In this document: positions 52,880 through 63,819 of the stretch, in pieces
Layout: every line of letters begins with the position of its first letter
How positions within the stretch are numbered: position 1 is the first letter of the stretch
From: Bombiscardovia coagulans
GTDB taxonomy: Bacteria; Actinomycetota; Actinomycetes; Actinomycetales; Bifidobacteriaceae
Direction: 5' to 3'
NCBI RefSeq assembly: GCF_002259585.1
Contig: NZ_MWWS01000008.1
Span: 1 to 64,000, forward strand
Length of the DNA stretch: 64,000 nt
The notes under the pieces: model-generated
What the model was told of the DNA's origin: nothing
Seen by the model: the letters and a program-made list of their open reading frames with translations, nothing else
Database searches by the model: none
Program-made: the position numbers and the translations under genes

Positions 52880-53866
52880 TCAGTAATTGTCGCCGTTCAA
52901 CACTGAGTTGTTAACTATGACGTAGTCCACGTGACGAATGTCCATAAGCTTCTGCCCGCCAGCATAAGAGATAGAAGACTGCAAATCTTGTCTGATCTCT
53001 TGCAACGTATCAGCAATAGAACCACGGTAAGGAATTAACATTTGTTTGCCTTCCACATTACGGTAGGCACCTTTTTGCTTTTCCGAGGCCGAACCCCAAT
53101 ACTGCTTGTAGGTCTTGCCTTCAATGGTAATTTTGCCTCCTGGTGACTCCTCGTGACCAGCTAGGAGGGAGCCAACCATAACCATGGTCGCACCAAAACG
53201 AATAGACTTGGCAATATCACCGTTATAACGAATACCGCCGTCAGCAATAACGGGCTTACGGGCTGCCTTGGCACATAATCTCACCGCAGCAAGCTGCCAG
53301 CCTCCCGTTCCAAAACCAGTCTTGAGTTTAGTAATACATGCCTTGCCCGGACCAATTCCAACCTTGGTAGCATCAGCGCCAGCATTTTCTAGTTCGCGAA
53401 CTGCTTCAGGCGTCCCTACATTGCCTGCAATGACAAAAGCACCAGGTAAAGCCTGCTTCAAGTGGGCAATCATGCGAATCACTGAGTCGGAATGACCGTG
53501 AGCAATATCGATCGTAACGTACTCCGGAACCTGTCCAGCAGCAGCGAGTTCATCTATAAAATCATGTTCACTCTGCTTCACACCAACGCTAATAGAAGCG
53601 TAAAGACCTCGTTCATGCATACGCTCTATGAAGCCCAACCGACGTTCTGGCTCAAAACGATGCATTACATAAAAGTATCCATTTTCAGCCAGCCATTGAG
53701 CTAATTCCTCGTTGATAACCGTCTCCATGTTGGCTGGTACAACCGGTATCTTAAAGGTTTGAGGGCCAAATTGGACAGAGGTATCGGCCTCGGACCGGCT
53801 CTCAATAACGCACTTATTAGGAATAAGCTGCACGTCTTCGTAATCGAATACTTCTGAAGGGATCAT
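52880..53866 (-). CDS. guaC: GMP reductase
   Basis: 328 residues from the ATG at 53866 (AAGGAG upstream; a frame starting 14 codons earlier is unlikely). TIM-barrel IMPDH/GMPR member without CBS domains: [60 protein letters not shown] and the catalytic loop [27 protein letters not shown] with Cys177. The GKACITK form of the loop is that of the Gram-positive GuaC group. Converts GMP to IMP. It diverges from glf. Confidence 0.93.
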   Translation of the reverse strand: MIPSEVFDYEDVQLIPNKCVIESRSEADTSVQFGPQTFKIPVVPANMETVINEELAQWLAENGYFYVMHRFEPERRLGFIERMHERGLYASISVGVKQSEHDFIDELAAAGQVPEYVTIDIAHGHSDSVIRMIAHLKQALPGAFVIAGNVGTPEAVRELENAGADATKVGIGPGKACITKLKTGFGTGGWQLAAVRLCAKAARKPVIADGGIRYNGDIAKSIRFGATMVMVGSLLAGHEESPGGKITIEGKTYKQYWGSASEKQKGAYRNVEGKQMLIPYRGSIADTLQEIRQDLQSSISYAGGQKLMDIRHVDYVIVNNSVLNGDNY

Positions 53867-54102
53867 GCCTGTCTGCTCCTTCTGTAGCCAGCGGGAACTT
53901 TGCCCCACATTCCGGCGCCAACCAGCATAGCAAGAGGTCCGCCGAAAGTGCGACTTCCCTGATTACTCAGCTGTGAAACCCCCAGTGTGAACACCGCATT
54001 CTTCCACAATTACGCTATCTTTACCTCATTGTTCCTGGTTTTACGAGCAAGGATTGGTAAGATAAGCAAGAGATATCAGGCAAGAACATCTGGAGCAAGG
54101 TT

Positions 54103-55263
54103 ATGGACGCGGATTTAGTTGTTGTGGGAGCAGGGCTTTTTGGACTGACCGTGGCCCAACAAGCAGTTGAAAAAACTGGTGCGCGAGTGCACATTATTGA
54201 TGTTCGCGACCATATCGGTGGAAATGCATATTCCTACAAAGATGAAGAAACTGGGGCAGAAATCCACCAGTATGGCGCCCACCTCTTCCACACCTCCAAC
54301 GCTAAGGTCTGGGAATACGTCAACCGCTTTACCGAGTTTACTCATTACACACATCGCGTCTACACCACCCACAACGGTGAGGTCTTCCCCTTACCCATCA
54401 ACCTCGGTACCATCAACCAGTTTTTCCATTCCCACTACACGCCAGAGCAGGCGCGTAATGTCATTGCTGAACAGGCTGGCGAGCTAGCTGGTACTGATCC
54501 AGAAAATCTCAATGATCAGGGTATTTCACTCATTGGTCGTCCCCTGTATGAGGCCTTCATTAAAAATTACACAGCAAAGCAGTGGCAGACAGATCCCAGC
54601 GAGCTACCTGCTTCCATTATTAAGCGGTTGCCAGTGCGCTTTAATTACGATAATCACTATTTCAAAGACACTTGGGAAGGCCTACCTAAAGATGGCTATA
54701 CAGCCTGGTTTGAACGCATGATTGACGACCCTCGCATTAGCGTCAGTTTGTCCACTGACTTCTTCGACCCAAGCCAACCGTGGAACCGTGACGCTTTGGT
54801 GGGACAAGTACCGGTCGTCTACACCGGACCAGTTGACCGCTACTTCGATTACCAGCTAGGTGAATTACAGTGGCGCACGGTCTACTTTAAGGAGCAGCGA
54901 TATAACGAAGATGACCACTTTGGTTGCCCTGTTATGAATTTTTCTGACCCAGATGTGCCTTACACCCGAGCCATTGAATTTAAAAATTTCAACCCAGAAC
55001 GGTATGACCAACTCAACCATGAGCGCACTGTCGTATGGGAAGAATATTCTCGCTTCGCCCGTAAAGGGGACGAGCCCTACTACCCCATCAACACAGCTGC
55101 TGACCGTTCTCTCTACAGCCAGTACAAAGAGCTTACTGAGCAGCAGCCTCAGGTAGTTTTCGGTGGACGCTTGGGTACCTATGCCTACTACGATATGCAT
55201 CAAGTCATTAACTCCGCCTTGATTGCTTTCGACAAGCAGATTGAGCCCATGCTGAAGAACTGA
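54103..55263 (+). CDS. glf: UDP-galactopyranose mutase
   Basis: 386 residues. FAD-binding start DLVVVGAGLFGLTVAQQ, then DVRDHIGGNAYSY, YGAHLFHTSNAKVWEYVN, NLGTINQFF, FIKNYTAKQWQTDPSELPASIIKRLPVRFNYDNHYF, and VVFGGRLGTYAYYDMHQVI, all as in UGM. Makes UDP-galactofuranose for wall or exopolysaccharide. GGAG lies 8 bases before the ATG. It ends 27 bases before a 21-bp bidirectional terminator. Confidence 0.96.
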   Translation: MDADLVVVGAGLFGLTVAQQAVEKTGARVHIIDVRDHIGGNAYSYKDEETGAEIHQYGAHLFHTSNAKVWEYVNRFTEFTHYTHRVYTTHNGEVFPLPINLGTINQFFHSHYTPEQARNVIAEQAGELAGTDPENLNDQGISLIGRPLYEAFIKNYTAKQWQTDPSELPASIIKRLPVRFNYDNHYFKDTWEGLPKDGYTAWFERMIDDPRISVSLSTDFFDPSQPWNRDALVGQVPVVYTGPVDRYFDYQLGELQWRTVYFKEQRYNEDDHFGCPVMNFSDPDVPYTRAIEFKNFNPERYDQLNHERTVVWEEYSRFARKGDEPYYPINTAADRSLYSQYKELTEQQPQVVFGGRLGTYAYYDMHQVINSALIAFDKQIEPMLKN

Positions 55264-55290
55264 TTACAGCAATAGCTTGCAGGTACATAA

Positions 55291-55337
55291 AAGCCCGTAT
55301 GCTCCGAGGAAGTACATTCCTCGGAGCATACGGGCTT
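55291..55337. terminator. Bidirectional terminator between glf and the subtilase gene
   Basis: A perfect 21-bp stem (55291-55311 with 55317-55337; arm begins AAGCCCGTATGC) and a five-base loop GTACA. It lies after glf on one strand and 39 bases after the subtilase stop on the other. Confidence 0.9.
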
Positions 55338-55375
55338 GTTATGATCTCACCAGATCGTTCCCATCCAATCAGGTC

Positions 55376-58300
55376 TTAGCTTTTTATGTGCATGCCATAT
55401 ACTGACTTTTGAGAACGGCTACCAAAGTACAGACAACTTGCTGCCAGAGTACAAACCAGAGCACAAACAACTATGACATCAACTCTTGCGCCTGTTGTAG
55501 ACAAGCCACTAGCTGACCCTGTACCAGTATTGGTACTACTGGTTGAAATCGGGTTGATAGCATTGGGACTACTCATTGAGGTCGGATTGATAGTATTCGA
55601 TCCTGACGGTACTGCTTGACTCTTGCCAGCTTCGTTTCCAGGTTTGAGAGTACTGGACCCAGAACCGCTGCCACTACCTGGCTCGGAACCGCCATTGCCT
55701 TCACCAGGCTTCTTTTCAGGCTTGGAAAGTTGAGCCATTGCAGCCGTCAAAGCCTGTTCAGCAGCATCGACATCAGCCTGACTTGCATTAGGATCTGCTA
55801 GCACAGCTTCAGCTTTTTCAAGAGCTGTCTGCACAAACTTCCAGCTTTCTGGCGTGAAGTCGGCTGAAGTAATCTGCTTAGCTATTTCGACAGCAACTTT
55901 GAGCTTATCTTTACTAATAACTGGCGAAGTACGAGTCAAACCATTGTAGGCAGTATTCAATTCAGCATAGGCACGATCCAAATCGGCTTGCGTCGAATCC
56001 GGATTAGCTATGGCTTGGCGGGCAGCAGCCAAAGCCGCTTGGAGTGCAGACCATGAAGCTGGAGTATATTGACTGGAATCCAACTGAGAGAACTGGTCAA
56101 TAGCCGATTGAATACGTGACTCATCAACGGCATGCAACATAGTGATGTCCAGCTTACATTCACTATCTGCATGTTCTGGAGCCATGCCGAGTGTGTGAAT
56201 GCTGAGCACTGCAGCCGGACCAGAACTCCTTACCAACGGAGTTGACATTGGAGACACTTGCTGATCATGTGTTTGAATCTTGACACCTTGCTTATCATCA
56301 AAGAAGGAGATACCGTTGCCATTAGCACCCGCTGACCCAAACCACACATCTGGGTGGTAAGCATCAAAGACATCAGTACTCACATCGCCGGCGGTGTCGG
56401 CAATACTAGTGTTTATAGCGTAAGCAGATAGCATCGAAACCTTGTAGCCTATAGGGGCCTCAGTGCTCGTTGCCGTAAAACCAAGAGCTGAGAGTTTAAC
56501 TGAAAGCACCACTTGGTTAGAATCCGAGATAAAGCTGTCATCAACAGGCTGCTCATCAACTACTTCAATCCCATTACCATTAGCATCTAATTTGTATGTA
56601 CGTGCAATGACAGTGTCATATTGCTTACCGGACACACTTTCCGTATCTGCCTGAATTTGATAGTCAGCGTGACTGTCTTTGTTAGTATCAATCTCTACTA
56701 TGGGCGTTGGATTCCCATTGCCCAGGTGGCTCCAAGTCTTATCCGTGACAATACCAAAGGAGAGCATACCTTGAGAAGGATCAGATACCTGCGCAGACGT
56801 GGAAGAATAACCTACTGCGCGAATATCAGCCGAGGCTAAACTACGTTGAGCAACTCGACCCGGCACACCGTAATTCACGTCTACCGGATCTTGCACGCCT
56901 AATTGTAGAGGTACCAGTTTGGACGTATATCCTTCTGCCCCTGACCCCTGTGCGACACCATGACCAGCAATAGACAACTGTGTGGCCTTGCCTACAGTCT
57001 GATCATAGGTAACATTCGTTTGAGATATTGGTTTGGGTGCAGACGATACCGCCACTCTCAATCCGTATGGGTGAGGACTGCCAGCTGGCGGTGTTAGCTT
57101 GATAATCCCAGAGGCATCAGTGACATATGAACGATGCTTGCCTCCAAATTCAGCTGTCTGTGTCTGGTCTCGAGTATGCCGTAAGGCGCTTTGGTCAGGG
57201 ATACTCAAAGTAACACTAAACGAAGCTGTGCTATGAGCAGCTACGGTAATGCTGTTGGTACTGAGCTTGTATTCCACACCTGGGGTCGATGTTCGCGGAA
57301 CATACGAAATAGCATAAGTGGAAGGCTGATCACTCGTATTGGAAACGGTGAATTGCTTCTCTTGTGAGATACCTTCCTTCGGTACTTGCACAATACCAAA
57401 CTGCCCGCTGACAACAACAGGATCATCTGCTGCAACTTGTACTGAATTATTAACAGCAGCGTATGCATCGATACGACCAGTTCCCACACGAATGGGAGCA
57501 TATGCTTGAGTAAGGTCAGCAGTTAGCACATCATGATCGGCTGTGTTCATCATCTGTGCCTTGACTGTATAAGCGTTCCAATCCGGATGAGCCTGACGAA
57601 CAAGAGCCGTAACTCCAGAGGTCAGGGGTGTTGCCATAGATGTTCCACTCATTACTTCTGGATTATTTCCAGAACCCGCAGACGCAGAGATGATGCCCAC
57701 ACCAGGAGCAGCAACATCAGGCTTGATAGTACCGTCAAAGGAACCATGAAGACCACGCGAAGTGAAACTTGCAATAGTGTCTTCCTTCTCAGCGGAATAG
57801 TCAGATTCTAAGCTTCTGTGTAAGTTGTCGTCAAGAGTGAGTTGGAGGCTACCGTTGTCAATTGCTGCTTGGAAGTCAGGATTCTGATCAGCAGACTTAA
57901 CTAACTGGAAGCCAGGAATTCTATCGTTGCCAGCGATTCCAGCCTCAGGAATGTTCGTTTGCGAACCAAAGACGATACCGACAGCACCAGCAGCTGCGGC
58001 ATGATTAAAACGAACTCGAGACCCACAGGCTACTGCATGGTCATCCCACTTAACATAGGCGATTTTCCCATTCACTCTTCCAGCATCAGCTGATGAGTAA
58101 GCCTTGCATCCGTCAGCATTGTTCGGATCAGAAACTCGGGCCACCCCTGCTGTAACAGAGAAGCCAGGAATGGTGTAAGAACTTGAATACTGCCCAGCCA
58201 AAGACTTGTTCATTATGGATTGAGGACCAGCAGCTACCTTCACTGCATCTTGCAAAACTTTTCCTGACTGACTAGCTGCAACTGTTAAAGAGCTACGGGC

Positions 58301-59581
58301 AGTTCCCGGAGAACCAATTACATCCGTCACATCATCAGCATTACCAGCAGCAATTACCGAAATAACACCTAGCTTGGAAAGGGCATCCACCTGTTTGTTC
58401 TCCGGGTCGTCCGTCTGATTAAAGCCGCCACCTAATGACATCGACACAATGCTGATTTTATCTTCCGAAGCTGCCGTAAGATTATGCCGAGCAACCCAAT
58501 CAAGGGCATCTCCAACCAGCTCCGTAGAACCACCATTATCGCCGAAAACTTTGAGCGCGTATATTCCAGCTTCAGGTGCTGAACCTGGACCAATCTTCAT
58601 TCTTGCTACGTCAGCAGCACTGACATTCTTATAATCTCCCGCAAAACGTGTGCCATCTGTATTGACACCATAACCAGCAGTTGAACCAGCTACGTGAGTG
58701 CCGTGATGACCACCTCTTCCATCAATAGGATTGGGGTCGGGATCAGGACTGAGGTTGTTTCTACCATCGTAGGTTCGTCCTGCAAAGTCAAAACCACCTT
58801 TGTACTTTTCCGGATTAAGTTTAGTTTTTAGATTAGGATCAGCCAGCGGATTGCTTGTTGTCGCAACGGCCGTGTTGTAATCCGCCGCGTTACCAGAACC
58901 ACCAAAATCTGCATGCGTGTAATCCAGTCCAGTATCGACGACAGCTATATTAATACCTTTCCCGGTTTTACCAGTTTGGTTCCACGTCTTTATAGAGTTA
59001 AGCAGCGCATCGCTATTTTTATTTTGAGGCTCTTGGACTTTTTGTTGTGTTGCTGAGTTTGCCTGTTCTTCCATAGGAACCATATGTGCAATGGAAGAAA
59101 TACGGACTATTTGATGAGATTGTTCTGCCAGCTTTCGTAACGCTGCTGCGTCTGCTTTGACTGCTACGCCCGAAATACTGTAGGAAGTGTTGTATAGTTT
59201 TGAAGCCTGATGATCGATAGACTGTAACTGTTGAAAAACAGTATCAGAGGTCTGCTGTGCTTTTTGAGCTTGCTTACGACCATCTTCATTTGCCCGCTGT
59301 TCTTTTTGTTCGTCGGACATCACCGAACGCTGCCTATCAAGTTGATGGCGCTTAGCAACCTTTTGCTCAACTCCAGAGGTCTCCTTCACCTCAATAAAGG
59401 CGGTTACCTGCCCGCTAGCATTTTGCAGCTTTTTTGCCAGAGGGCCCGCTACAGAAACGGACTTTCCTGCTTGGACTGCGGGTGCACGCTCCGCAGAGAA
59501 TGCAATCGCAGCTACAGAGGCTATCATCGCCGAACTCGCGAAAACAGCCACCCAACAAGAGATTTTCTTGTTTATATCCAT
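55376..59581 (-). CDS. Cell-surface subtilisin-like serine protease (S8) with FIVAR domains
   Basis: 1401 residues. Signal peptide (about 1-38), inhibitor-I9-type propeptide (about 55-165), S8 domain with Asp216 (VVDTG), His293 (HGTHVAG), oxyanion Asn414 and Ser648 (GTSMATP), split by a PA domain of about 130 residues (near 460-590). Then Fn3/C5a-peptidase-like beta domains, two FIVAR repeats near 1190-1310 (SQYTPASWSALQAALAAARQ; DFTPESWKFVQTALEKAEAV), a low-complexity Gly/Ser/Asn linker with INPxSxSS repeats, LSTTGA, a hydrophobic stretch and a basic end. LSTTG is a probable variant sorting motif. Likely wall-anchored and acting on host or food protein. Confidence 0.92.
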   Translation of the reverse strand: MDINKKISCWVAVFASSAMIASVAAIAFSAERAPAVQAGKSVSVAGPLAKKLQNASGQVTAFIEVKETSGVEQKVAKRHQLDRQRSVMSDEQKEQRANEDGRKQAQKAQQTSDTVFQQLQSIDHQASKLYNTSYSISGVAVKADAAALRKLAEQSHQIVRISSIAHMVPMEEQANSATQQKVQEPQNKNSDALLNSIKTWNQTGKTGKGINIAVVDTGLDYTHADFGGSGNAADYNTAVATTSNPLADPNLKTKLNPEKYKGGFDFAGRTYDGRNNLSPDPDPNPIDGRGGHHGTHVAGSTAGYGVNTDGTRFAGDYKNVSAADVARMKIGPGSAPEAGIYALKVFGDNGGSTELVGDALDWVARHNLTAASEDKISIVSMSLGGGFNQTDDPENKQVDALSKLGVISVIAAGNADDVTDVIGSPGTARSSLTVAASQSGKVLQDAVKVAAGPQSIMNKSLAGQYSSSYTIPGFSVTAGVARVSDPNNADGCKAYSSADAGRVNGKIAYVKWDDHAVACGSRVRFNHAAAAGAVGIVFGSQTNIPEAGIAGNDRIPGFQLVKSADQNPDFQAAIDNGSLQLTLDDNLHRSLESDYSAEKEDTIASFTSRGLHGSFDGTIKPDVAAPGVGIISASAGSGNNPEVMSGTSMATPLTSGVTALVRQAHPDWNAYTVKAQMMNTADHDVLTADLTQAYAPIRVGTGRIDAYAAVNNSVQVAADDPVVVSGQFGIVQVPKEGISQEKQFTVSNTSDQPSTYAISYVPRTSTPGVEYKLSTNSITVAAHSTASFSVTLSIPDQSALRHTRDQTQTAEFGGKHRSYVTDASGIIKLTPPAGSPHPYGLRVAVSSAPKPISQTNVTYDQTVGKATQLSIAGHGVAQGSGAEGYTSKLVPLQLGVQDPVDVNYGVPGRVAQRSLASADIRAVGYSSTSAQVSDPSQGMLSFGIVTDKTWSHLGNGNPTPIVEIDTNKDSHADYQIQADTESVSGKQYDTVIARTYKLDANGNGIEVVDEQPVDDSFISDSNQVVLSVKLSALGFTATSTEAPIGYKVSMLSAYAINTSIADTAGDVSTDVFDAYHPDVWFGSAGANGNGISFFDDKQGVKIQTHDQQVSPMSTPLVRSSGPAAVLSIHTLGMAPEHADSECKLDITMLHAVDESRIQSAIDQFSQLDSSQYTPASWSALQAALAAARQAIANPDSTQADLDRAYAELNTAYNGLTRTSPVISKDKLKVAVEIAKQITSADFTPESWKFVQTALEKAEAVLADPNASQADVDAAEQALTAAMAQLSKPEKKPGEGNGGSEPGSGSGSGSSTLKPGNEAGKSQAVPSGSNTINPTSMSSPNAINPISTSSTNTGTGSASGLSTTGARVDVIVVCALVCTLAASCLYFGSRSQKSVYGMHIKS

Positions 59582-60095
59582 GGCTTTCTCTTTTCTCTTG
59601 TTACTTTATGAAGTACTTGAGCTTGACCAGCAAACATGTACTTGATTTCATACAATAGAGAAAGCAATGTTACGACCGCGCAAAATGTCCACTATATGTC
59701 AGATCTCCATAATTCGGATCTCTGCGCCCTTACAAAGCTCCGTAATCAAGCAAAATACCACTTTTCCTACCGCAAGGGCTCTCGTGTGCCAGCACAGAAT
59801 TGTTAACAACAGTGTTTACTCATTGAGCAACTTCCCCTCAACTGCCCATATGCACTATAGCGGTATATAGATGTTGACTATCAGCAATTGCCATAGCTCT
59901 ACTCAAAACAGGACCTAGTCTCACAAGGTTCAGCAGATATAGCAAGAGGGACACCCGCCCAATCGCAGGTGACCCTCTATTATTACTGCATAGCTTGTTG
60001 CTACATAGCTCTTTAACTACACAGTGTTGTTACTATGTGTTGTTGCTACGTCTTGCCACTACACCTATTACTACTGGCTAGCAGAAGCCTTATCA
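59582..60095. other. Intergenic region between the subtilase and ino1 genes
   Basis: About 510 bases without a supported gene. It holds the subtilase promoter (left), a 10-bp palindrome TTGTTAACAA (59800-59809), the probable ino1 terminator and three degenerate TTGTTGCTAC-type repeats (about 59996-60050). Confidence 0.5.
59946..59977 (-). terminator. Probable terminator of ino1
   Basis: GAGGG-A-CACC (59946-59955) pairs with GGTG-A-CCCTC (59968-59977) with one A-A mismatch and a 12-base loop. It lies about 120 bases after the ino1 stop. The T-tract on the minus strand is weak (TTGCTAT). Confidence 0.55.
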
Positions 60096-61238
60096 TCAGG
60101 CGTGCCAAACGTCCTTGCCGTTATCTTTGGCAGCTTGCACATCAGCATTCAAGGAATCCGCATTGGATTCAACCTTACCTGCGATGTAGTCTTCTACCAA
60201 CTGATGAGCCTCGTTGTCTTCATGCTGCACAGCGGGGGACTTCATAAAGTAGGAAGAAGGAGCCAATACTGGTCCTGCCAAATGACGATCCAAAGCAATC
60301 TTAGCTGCACGGATAGCATCAATAACGATGCCTGCCGAGTTGGGGGAATCCCAAACTTCTAGCTTGTACTCCAAGTTCAGCGGTACATCACCGAAAGTGG
60401 TACCTTCCAAGCGGACGAAAGCGAACTTGCGGTCATCCAACCATGCCACATAATCCGAAGGACCGATGTGAACATTGTGGGAATCCATCTCGTGAGGCAC
60501 AATCGAAGTAACAGCACGAGTCTTCGAGATCTTCTTAGACTCCAAACGGGAACGCTGCAACATGTTCATAAAGTCCATATTGCCGCCCACGTTCAGCTGA
60601 TACGTACGATCCAGATGCACTCCGCGGTCTTCAAACAGTCTGGCCATCACACGGTGGGTAATGGTAGCGCCTACCTGGCTCTTAATGTCGTCACCAATAA
60701 TAGGCACACCAGCGTCACGGAACTTCTGAGCCCATTCAGGATCGGAAGCGATAAAGACTGGCAGGCAGTTAACGAAGGCGCAGCCAGCATCTATAGCAGC
60801 CTGCGCATATGCCTTATCAGCTTGCTCTGAGCCCACAGGCAGGTATGAAACCAGAACGTCAACCTGCTTATCGCGCAGCACTTGAGCTACATCGACAACA
60901 GGGGCATCCGACTCGGTAACCATCTGCCGGTAATACTCACCCAAACCATCCTCAGTGGGACCGCGCAAGACCTCTACACCCAAGCTTGGTACGTCTGAGA
61001 ATTTGTACGTATTGTTTTGCGAAGCGAAAATGGCCTCACTTAGGTCTTTACCGACCTTGAGCGAATCCACATCAAAAGCTGCCACAAATTCAACGTCATG
61101 AATTCGGTAACCACCGAAATTGGCGTGCATGATCCCTGGGATCTTTGCGTCATCTTTCGCGTCTTTGTAATATTCGACTCCCTGCACTAGCGACGAAGCA
61201 CAGTTACCAACGCCTGCTATAGCTACACGGATGCTCAT
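60096..61238 (-). CDS. ino1: myo-Inositol-1-phosphate synthase
   Basis: 380 residues from the ATG at 61238 (AGAGGAG upstream; the frame extends 13 codons further without support). NAD-binding [20 protein letters not shown], then [80 protein letters not shown] and [13 protein letters not shown]. It isomerises glucose-6-phosphate to inositol-1-phosphate for phosphatidylinositol, and is the actinobacterial form. It ends ...DVWHA followed by TGA TGA TAA; one base away the frame reads DDKASASQ, so the C-terminus may have been shortened by a frameshift. Confidence 0.95.
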   Translation of the reverse strand: MSIRVAIAGVGNCASSLVQGVEYYKDAKDDAKIPGIMHANFGGYRIHDVEFVAAFDVDSLKVGKDLSEAIFASQNNTYKFSDVPSLGVEVLRGPTEDGLGEYYRQMVTESDAPVVDVAQVLRDKQVDVLVSYLPVGSEQADKAYAQAAIDAGCAFVNCLPVFIASDPEWAQKFRDAGVPIIGDDIKSQVGATITHRVMARLFEDRGVHLDRTYQLNVGGNMDFMNMLQRSRLESKKISKTRAVTSIVPHEMDSHNVHIGPSDYVAWLDDRKFAFVRLEGTTFGDVPLNLEYKLEVWDSPNSAGIVIDAIRAAKIALDRHLAGPVLAPSSYFMKSPAVQHEDNEAHQLVEDYIAGKVESNADSLNADVQAAKDNGKDVWHA

Positions 61239-61443
61239 ACGAACTCCTCTGATAATCACTAATACCACTTCCAGCATACCGTTACGGGAGGAGTATCTGA
61301 CGATGAGCCAGAAATATTCACACTGAAATGCTCAAGAAATCTCACATACGACACAACAAGTTCGCCAAACACGTGCCTGTATACAGGGGAAGAGAGCAGG
61401 CAAACGTACAAAAATTATGTAAGCTTACTCCTTTAGCACAAAC

Positions 61444-63819
61444 ATGACGAACCCAGCTATTAGCGTTGTAACTATGACATTTGCGACAAAGTCACTCTCT
61501 TCAATGCCTCCACAGCCAAGGCAGACTCGCTCTGCACCTGCCAAAGGCAGTGGTTCCGCTGGTAGGCATACCAGTTCGCGCCTTCCCAACAATAGTCAAC
61601 GGAGACGCACTAGTGCCTCATCCAATCTCCGCAGCAGTGGAAATGGCGGTAGAAGCCTAAAAACTCGCCCCAACATCAGCCCCAATGGCAAGCCACGCAA
61701 GCGTCATCGCATTCTCAAGTGGACACTTAGCATCATAGGATGCCTCTTCTTACTAGCTATCGCCGCATTTGTCTATTTGTATGTAACTACCGAAGTTGTA
61801 CCACCAGAAAAACAAGCTCTTGCCCAAAAAACGACCGTCTATTTTTCAGACGGAACGACACCAGTTGGGACATATGCTGAACAAAACCGAGAAATCATCA
61901 ATTGCACTCCCCTGCCTAAGTATGTCAGTCAGGCAATTATTGCCTCAGAAAATCGATCTTTCTATTCGGACTCAGGCATTGATCTCAAGGGCATTGGCCG
62001 CGCCCTCCTCAATAACGTCACTAAGGGCACCCGTCAGGGTGGCTCCACCATCACCCAGCAGTATGCTGAGCGCTACTACTTAGGCGAAACCACCTCATAC
62101 ACAGGTAAATTGCGCGAAGCTATATTAGCTTTGAAGATTACACAAACAGAAGATAAAGATGGTGTCTTGTGTAACTACATGAACACCATATATTTAGGTA
62201 GAGGTGCATACGGCATTCAAGCCGCATCCCAGGCGTACTTTGGCAAAGATGCAAAAGATCTCAGCCTAGCGGAAGCTGCCGCATTAGCGGGCATTATTCC
62301 TGCCCCTACTTCCTGGGATCCTGCTGTGAATCCAACACAAGCAGAATCACGCTTCCACCGCGTACTATCCATCATGCAGGAAGATGGTTATATCAACTCC
62401 AAGGAACAGCATGATGCCCTCATGCCAAAGACTATTGACTACTCTCCTCAGAATGTCTACCAAGGCCCCAATGGATACCTGCTACGCATGGTACGCACCG
62501 AACTGAGCTCTGGTAAAAAAGCCCCCTTCACAGCAGATGAGCTAGATACCGGTGGCTATAAGATTGTCACCACTATTGACAAAGACAAACAAGACTTAAT
62601 GAATCAGGTGGCTTCTCCCACTAACCCAGCCAAACATCTTCCAGAAGGCTTACAGGTAGGGGGCATCTCTGTCAATCCTAAAGATGGGTCTATCATTTCC
62701 TTCTACGCGGGCGATGACTACCTTAAGAACCAGCTCAACAATGCAAGCCAAGCCCACTTCCAAGTTGGCTCAACTATGAAGGTATTTACCCTTCTTGGTG
62801 CTATACAATCCGGAGTAAACCTCAATACTGTTTTCAATGGAAATTCACCGCGAACCTTCCAGAGCGTAGGCAAGTCAGTCGCAAATGCAGAAAACATCAG
62901 CTACGGCTATGTCAACTTGTATTCCGCACTGGCCAATTCAGTTAACACTGCTTTTATGGATTTAAACGAACATGTAACAGCTAAAAAAACTGCTCAAGTG
63001 GCGCACACGGCCGGCATCGAAGGCAAGATTGACGATTCCACAACCTTCGACGCCTTAGGGCTGGATGCACTTACTGCATACGACCTAACTCAGGGCTACC
63101 AGACTATTGCGAATGGGGGTAAGAAAGTCGACCTCCACCTCGTCAGCAACGTTTCAGATTCCAAAGACCAGGAACTCTACACGCCATCCACTGTAGGCGA
63201 GCAGGTCTTCAACAGTAACCAAGTTGCACTGCTACAAAAAGCCATGACTGGTACTGTCCAATACGGAACTGCCACTCAAGCGAAAGCTGTTGGAAAAACC
63301 ATAGCAGCTAAAACTGGTACAGCTAATGACGATACTGCGGCATCAATTGCAGGGTTCACCCCTTCAGTGCTCACCACGTTCGGCATCTGGTACCCTGGCG
63401 CTGACGGCTCTGCGCAAAAAATACCTAACTTCGCCGGCTACCCTCACGGCTCTGGTTACCCAACCTACCTCTTCACTCAGTATATGAAAAAAGCTACGGA
63501 AGGTATGCAGGAAGAGAAGTTCCCGGTAGCTAAAGATGAGGGCAAGATAGGAGGGCCTGATGGCACTTGGGGAACCGGACGAGGTTCTTCATACAATTAC
63601 GGTTATAACAATTACCAACGCCCATATAACAATTATCAGCAGCCACAGAAGCCTCAGACCAATCAGCAAGCTCCCTCACCACAAGGCACACAACAAAATA
63701 CTGCCCCTGCCCAGCCTTCACAGCCCATGCAACCAGTCCAACCGATTCAGCCGGTTCAACCAAGTCAACCTGTGCAACCTCCTCAATCCGGACAAACGCA
63801 GGGCAACTCTGGACAATAG
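61444..63819 (+). CDS. Bifunctional class A penicillin-binding protein
   Basis: 791 residues from the ATG at 61444; no good ribosome site is seen, and ATG codons at residues 11 and 21 are alternatives. A basic Ser/Arg-rich cytoplasmic region (about 1-92), one membrane helix (about 93-113), transglycosylase domain GT51 with Glu169 (ASENRSFYSDSGID) and RQGGSTITQQYAER, then a transpeptidase with Ser443 (GSTMK), SVN (499-501) and KTG (623-625). Tail of about 80 residues rich in Gln, Pro, Asn and Tyr. Polymerises and cross-links peptidoglycan. Confidence 0.95.
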   Translation: MTNPAISVVTMTFATKSLSSMPPQPRQTRSAPAKGSGSAGRHTSSRLPNNSQRRRTSASSNLRSSGNGGRSLKTRPNISPNGKPRKRHRILKWTLSIIGCLFLLAIAAFVYLYVTTEVVPPEKQALAQKTTVYFSDGTTPVGTYAEQNREIINCTPLPKYVSQAIIASENRSFYSDSGIDLKGIGRALLNNVTKGTRQGGSTITQQYAERYYLGETTSYTGKLREAILALKITQTEDKDGVLCNYMNTIYLGRGAYGIQAASQAYFGKDAKDLSLAEAAALAGIIPAPTSWDPAVNPTQAESRFHRVLSIMQEDGYINSKEQHDALMPKTIDYSPQNVYQGPNGYLLRMVRTELSSGKKAPFTADELDTGGYKIVTTIDKDKQDLMNQVASPTNPAKHLPEGLQVGGISVNPKDGSIISFYAGDDYLKNQLNNASQAHFQVGSTMKVFTLLGAIQSGVNLNTVFNGNSPRTFQSVGKSVANAENISYGYVNLYSALANSVNTAFMDLNEHVTAKKTAQVAHTAGIEGKIDDSTTFDALGLDALTAYDLTQGYQTIANGGKKVDLHLVSNVSDSKDQELYTPSTVGEQVFNSNQVALLQKAMTGTVQYGTATQAKAVGKTIAAKTGTANDDTAASIAGFTPSVLTTFGIWYPGADGSAQKIPNFAGYPHGSGYPTYLFTQYMKKATEGMQEEKFPVAKDEGKIGGPDGTWGTGRGSSYNYGYNNYQRPYNNYQQPQKPQTNQQAPSPQGTQQNTAPAQPSQPMQPVQPIQPVQPSQPVQPPQSGQTQGNSGQ

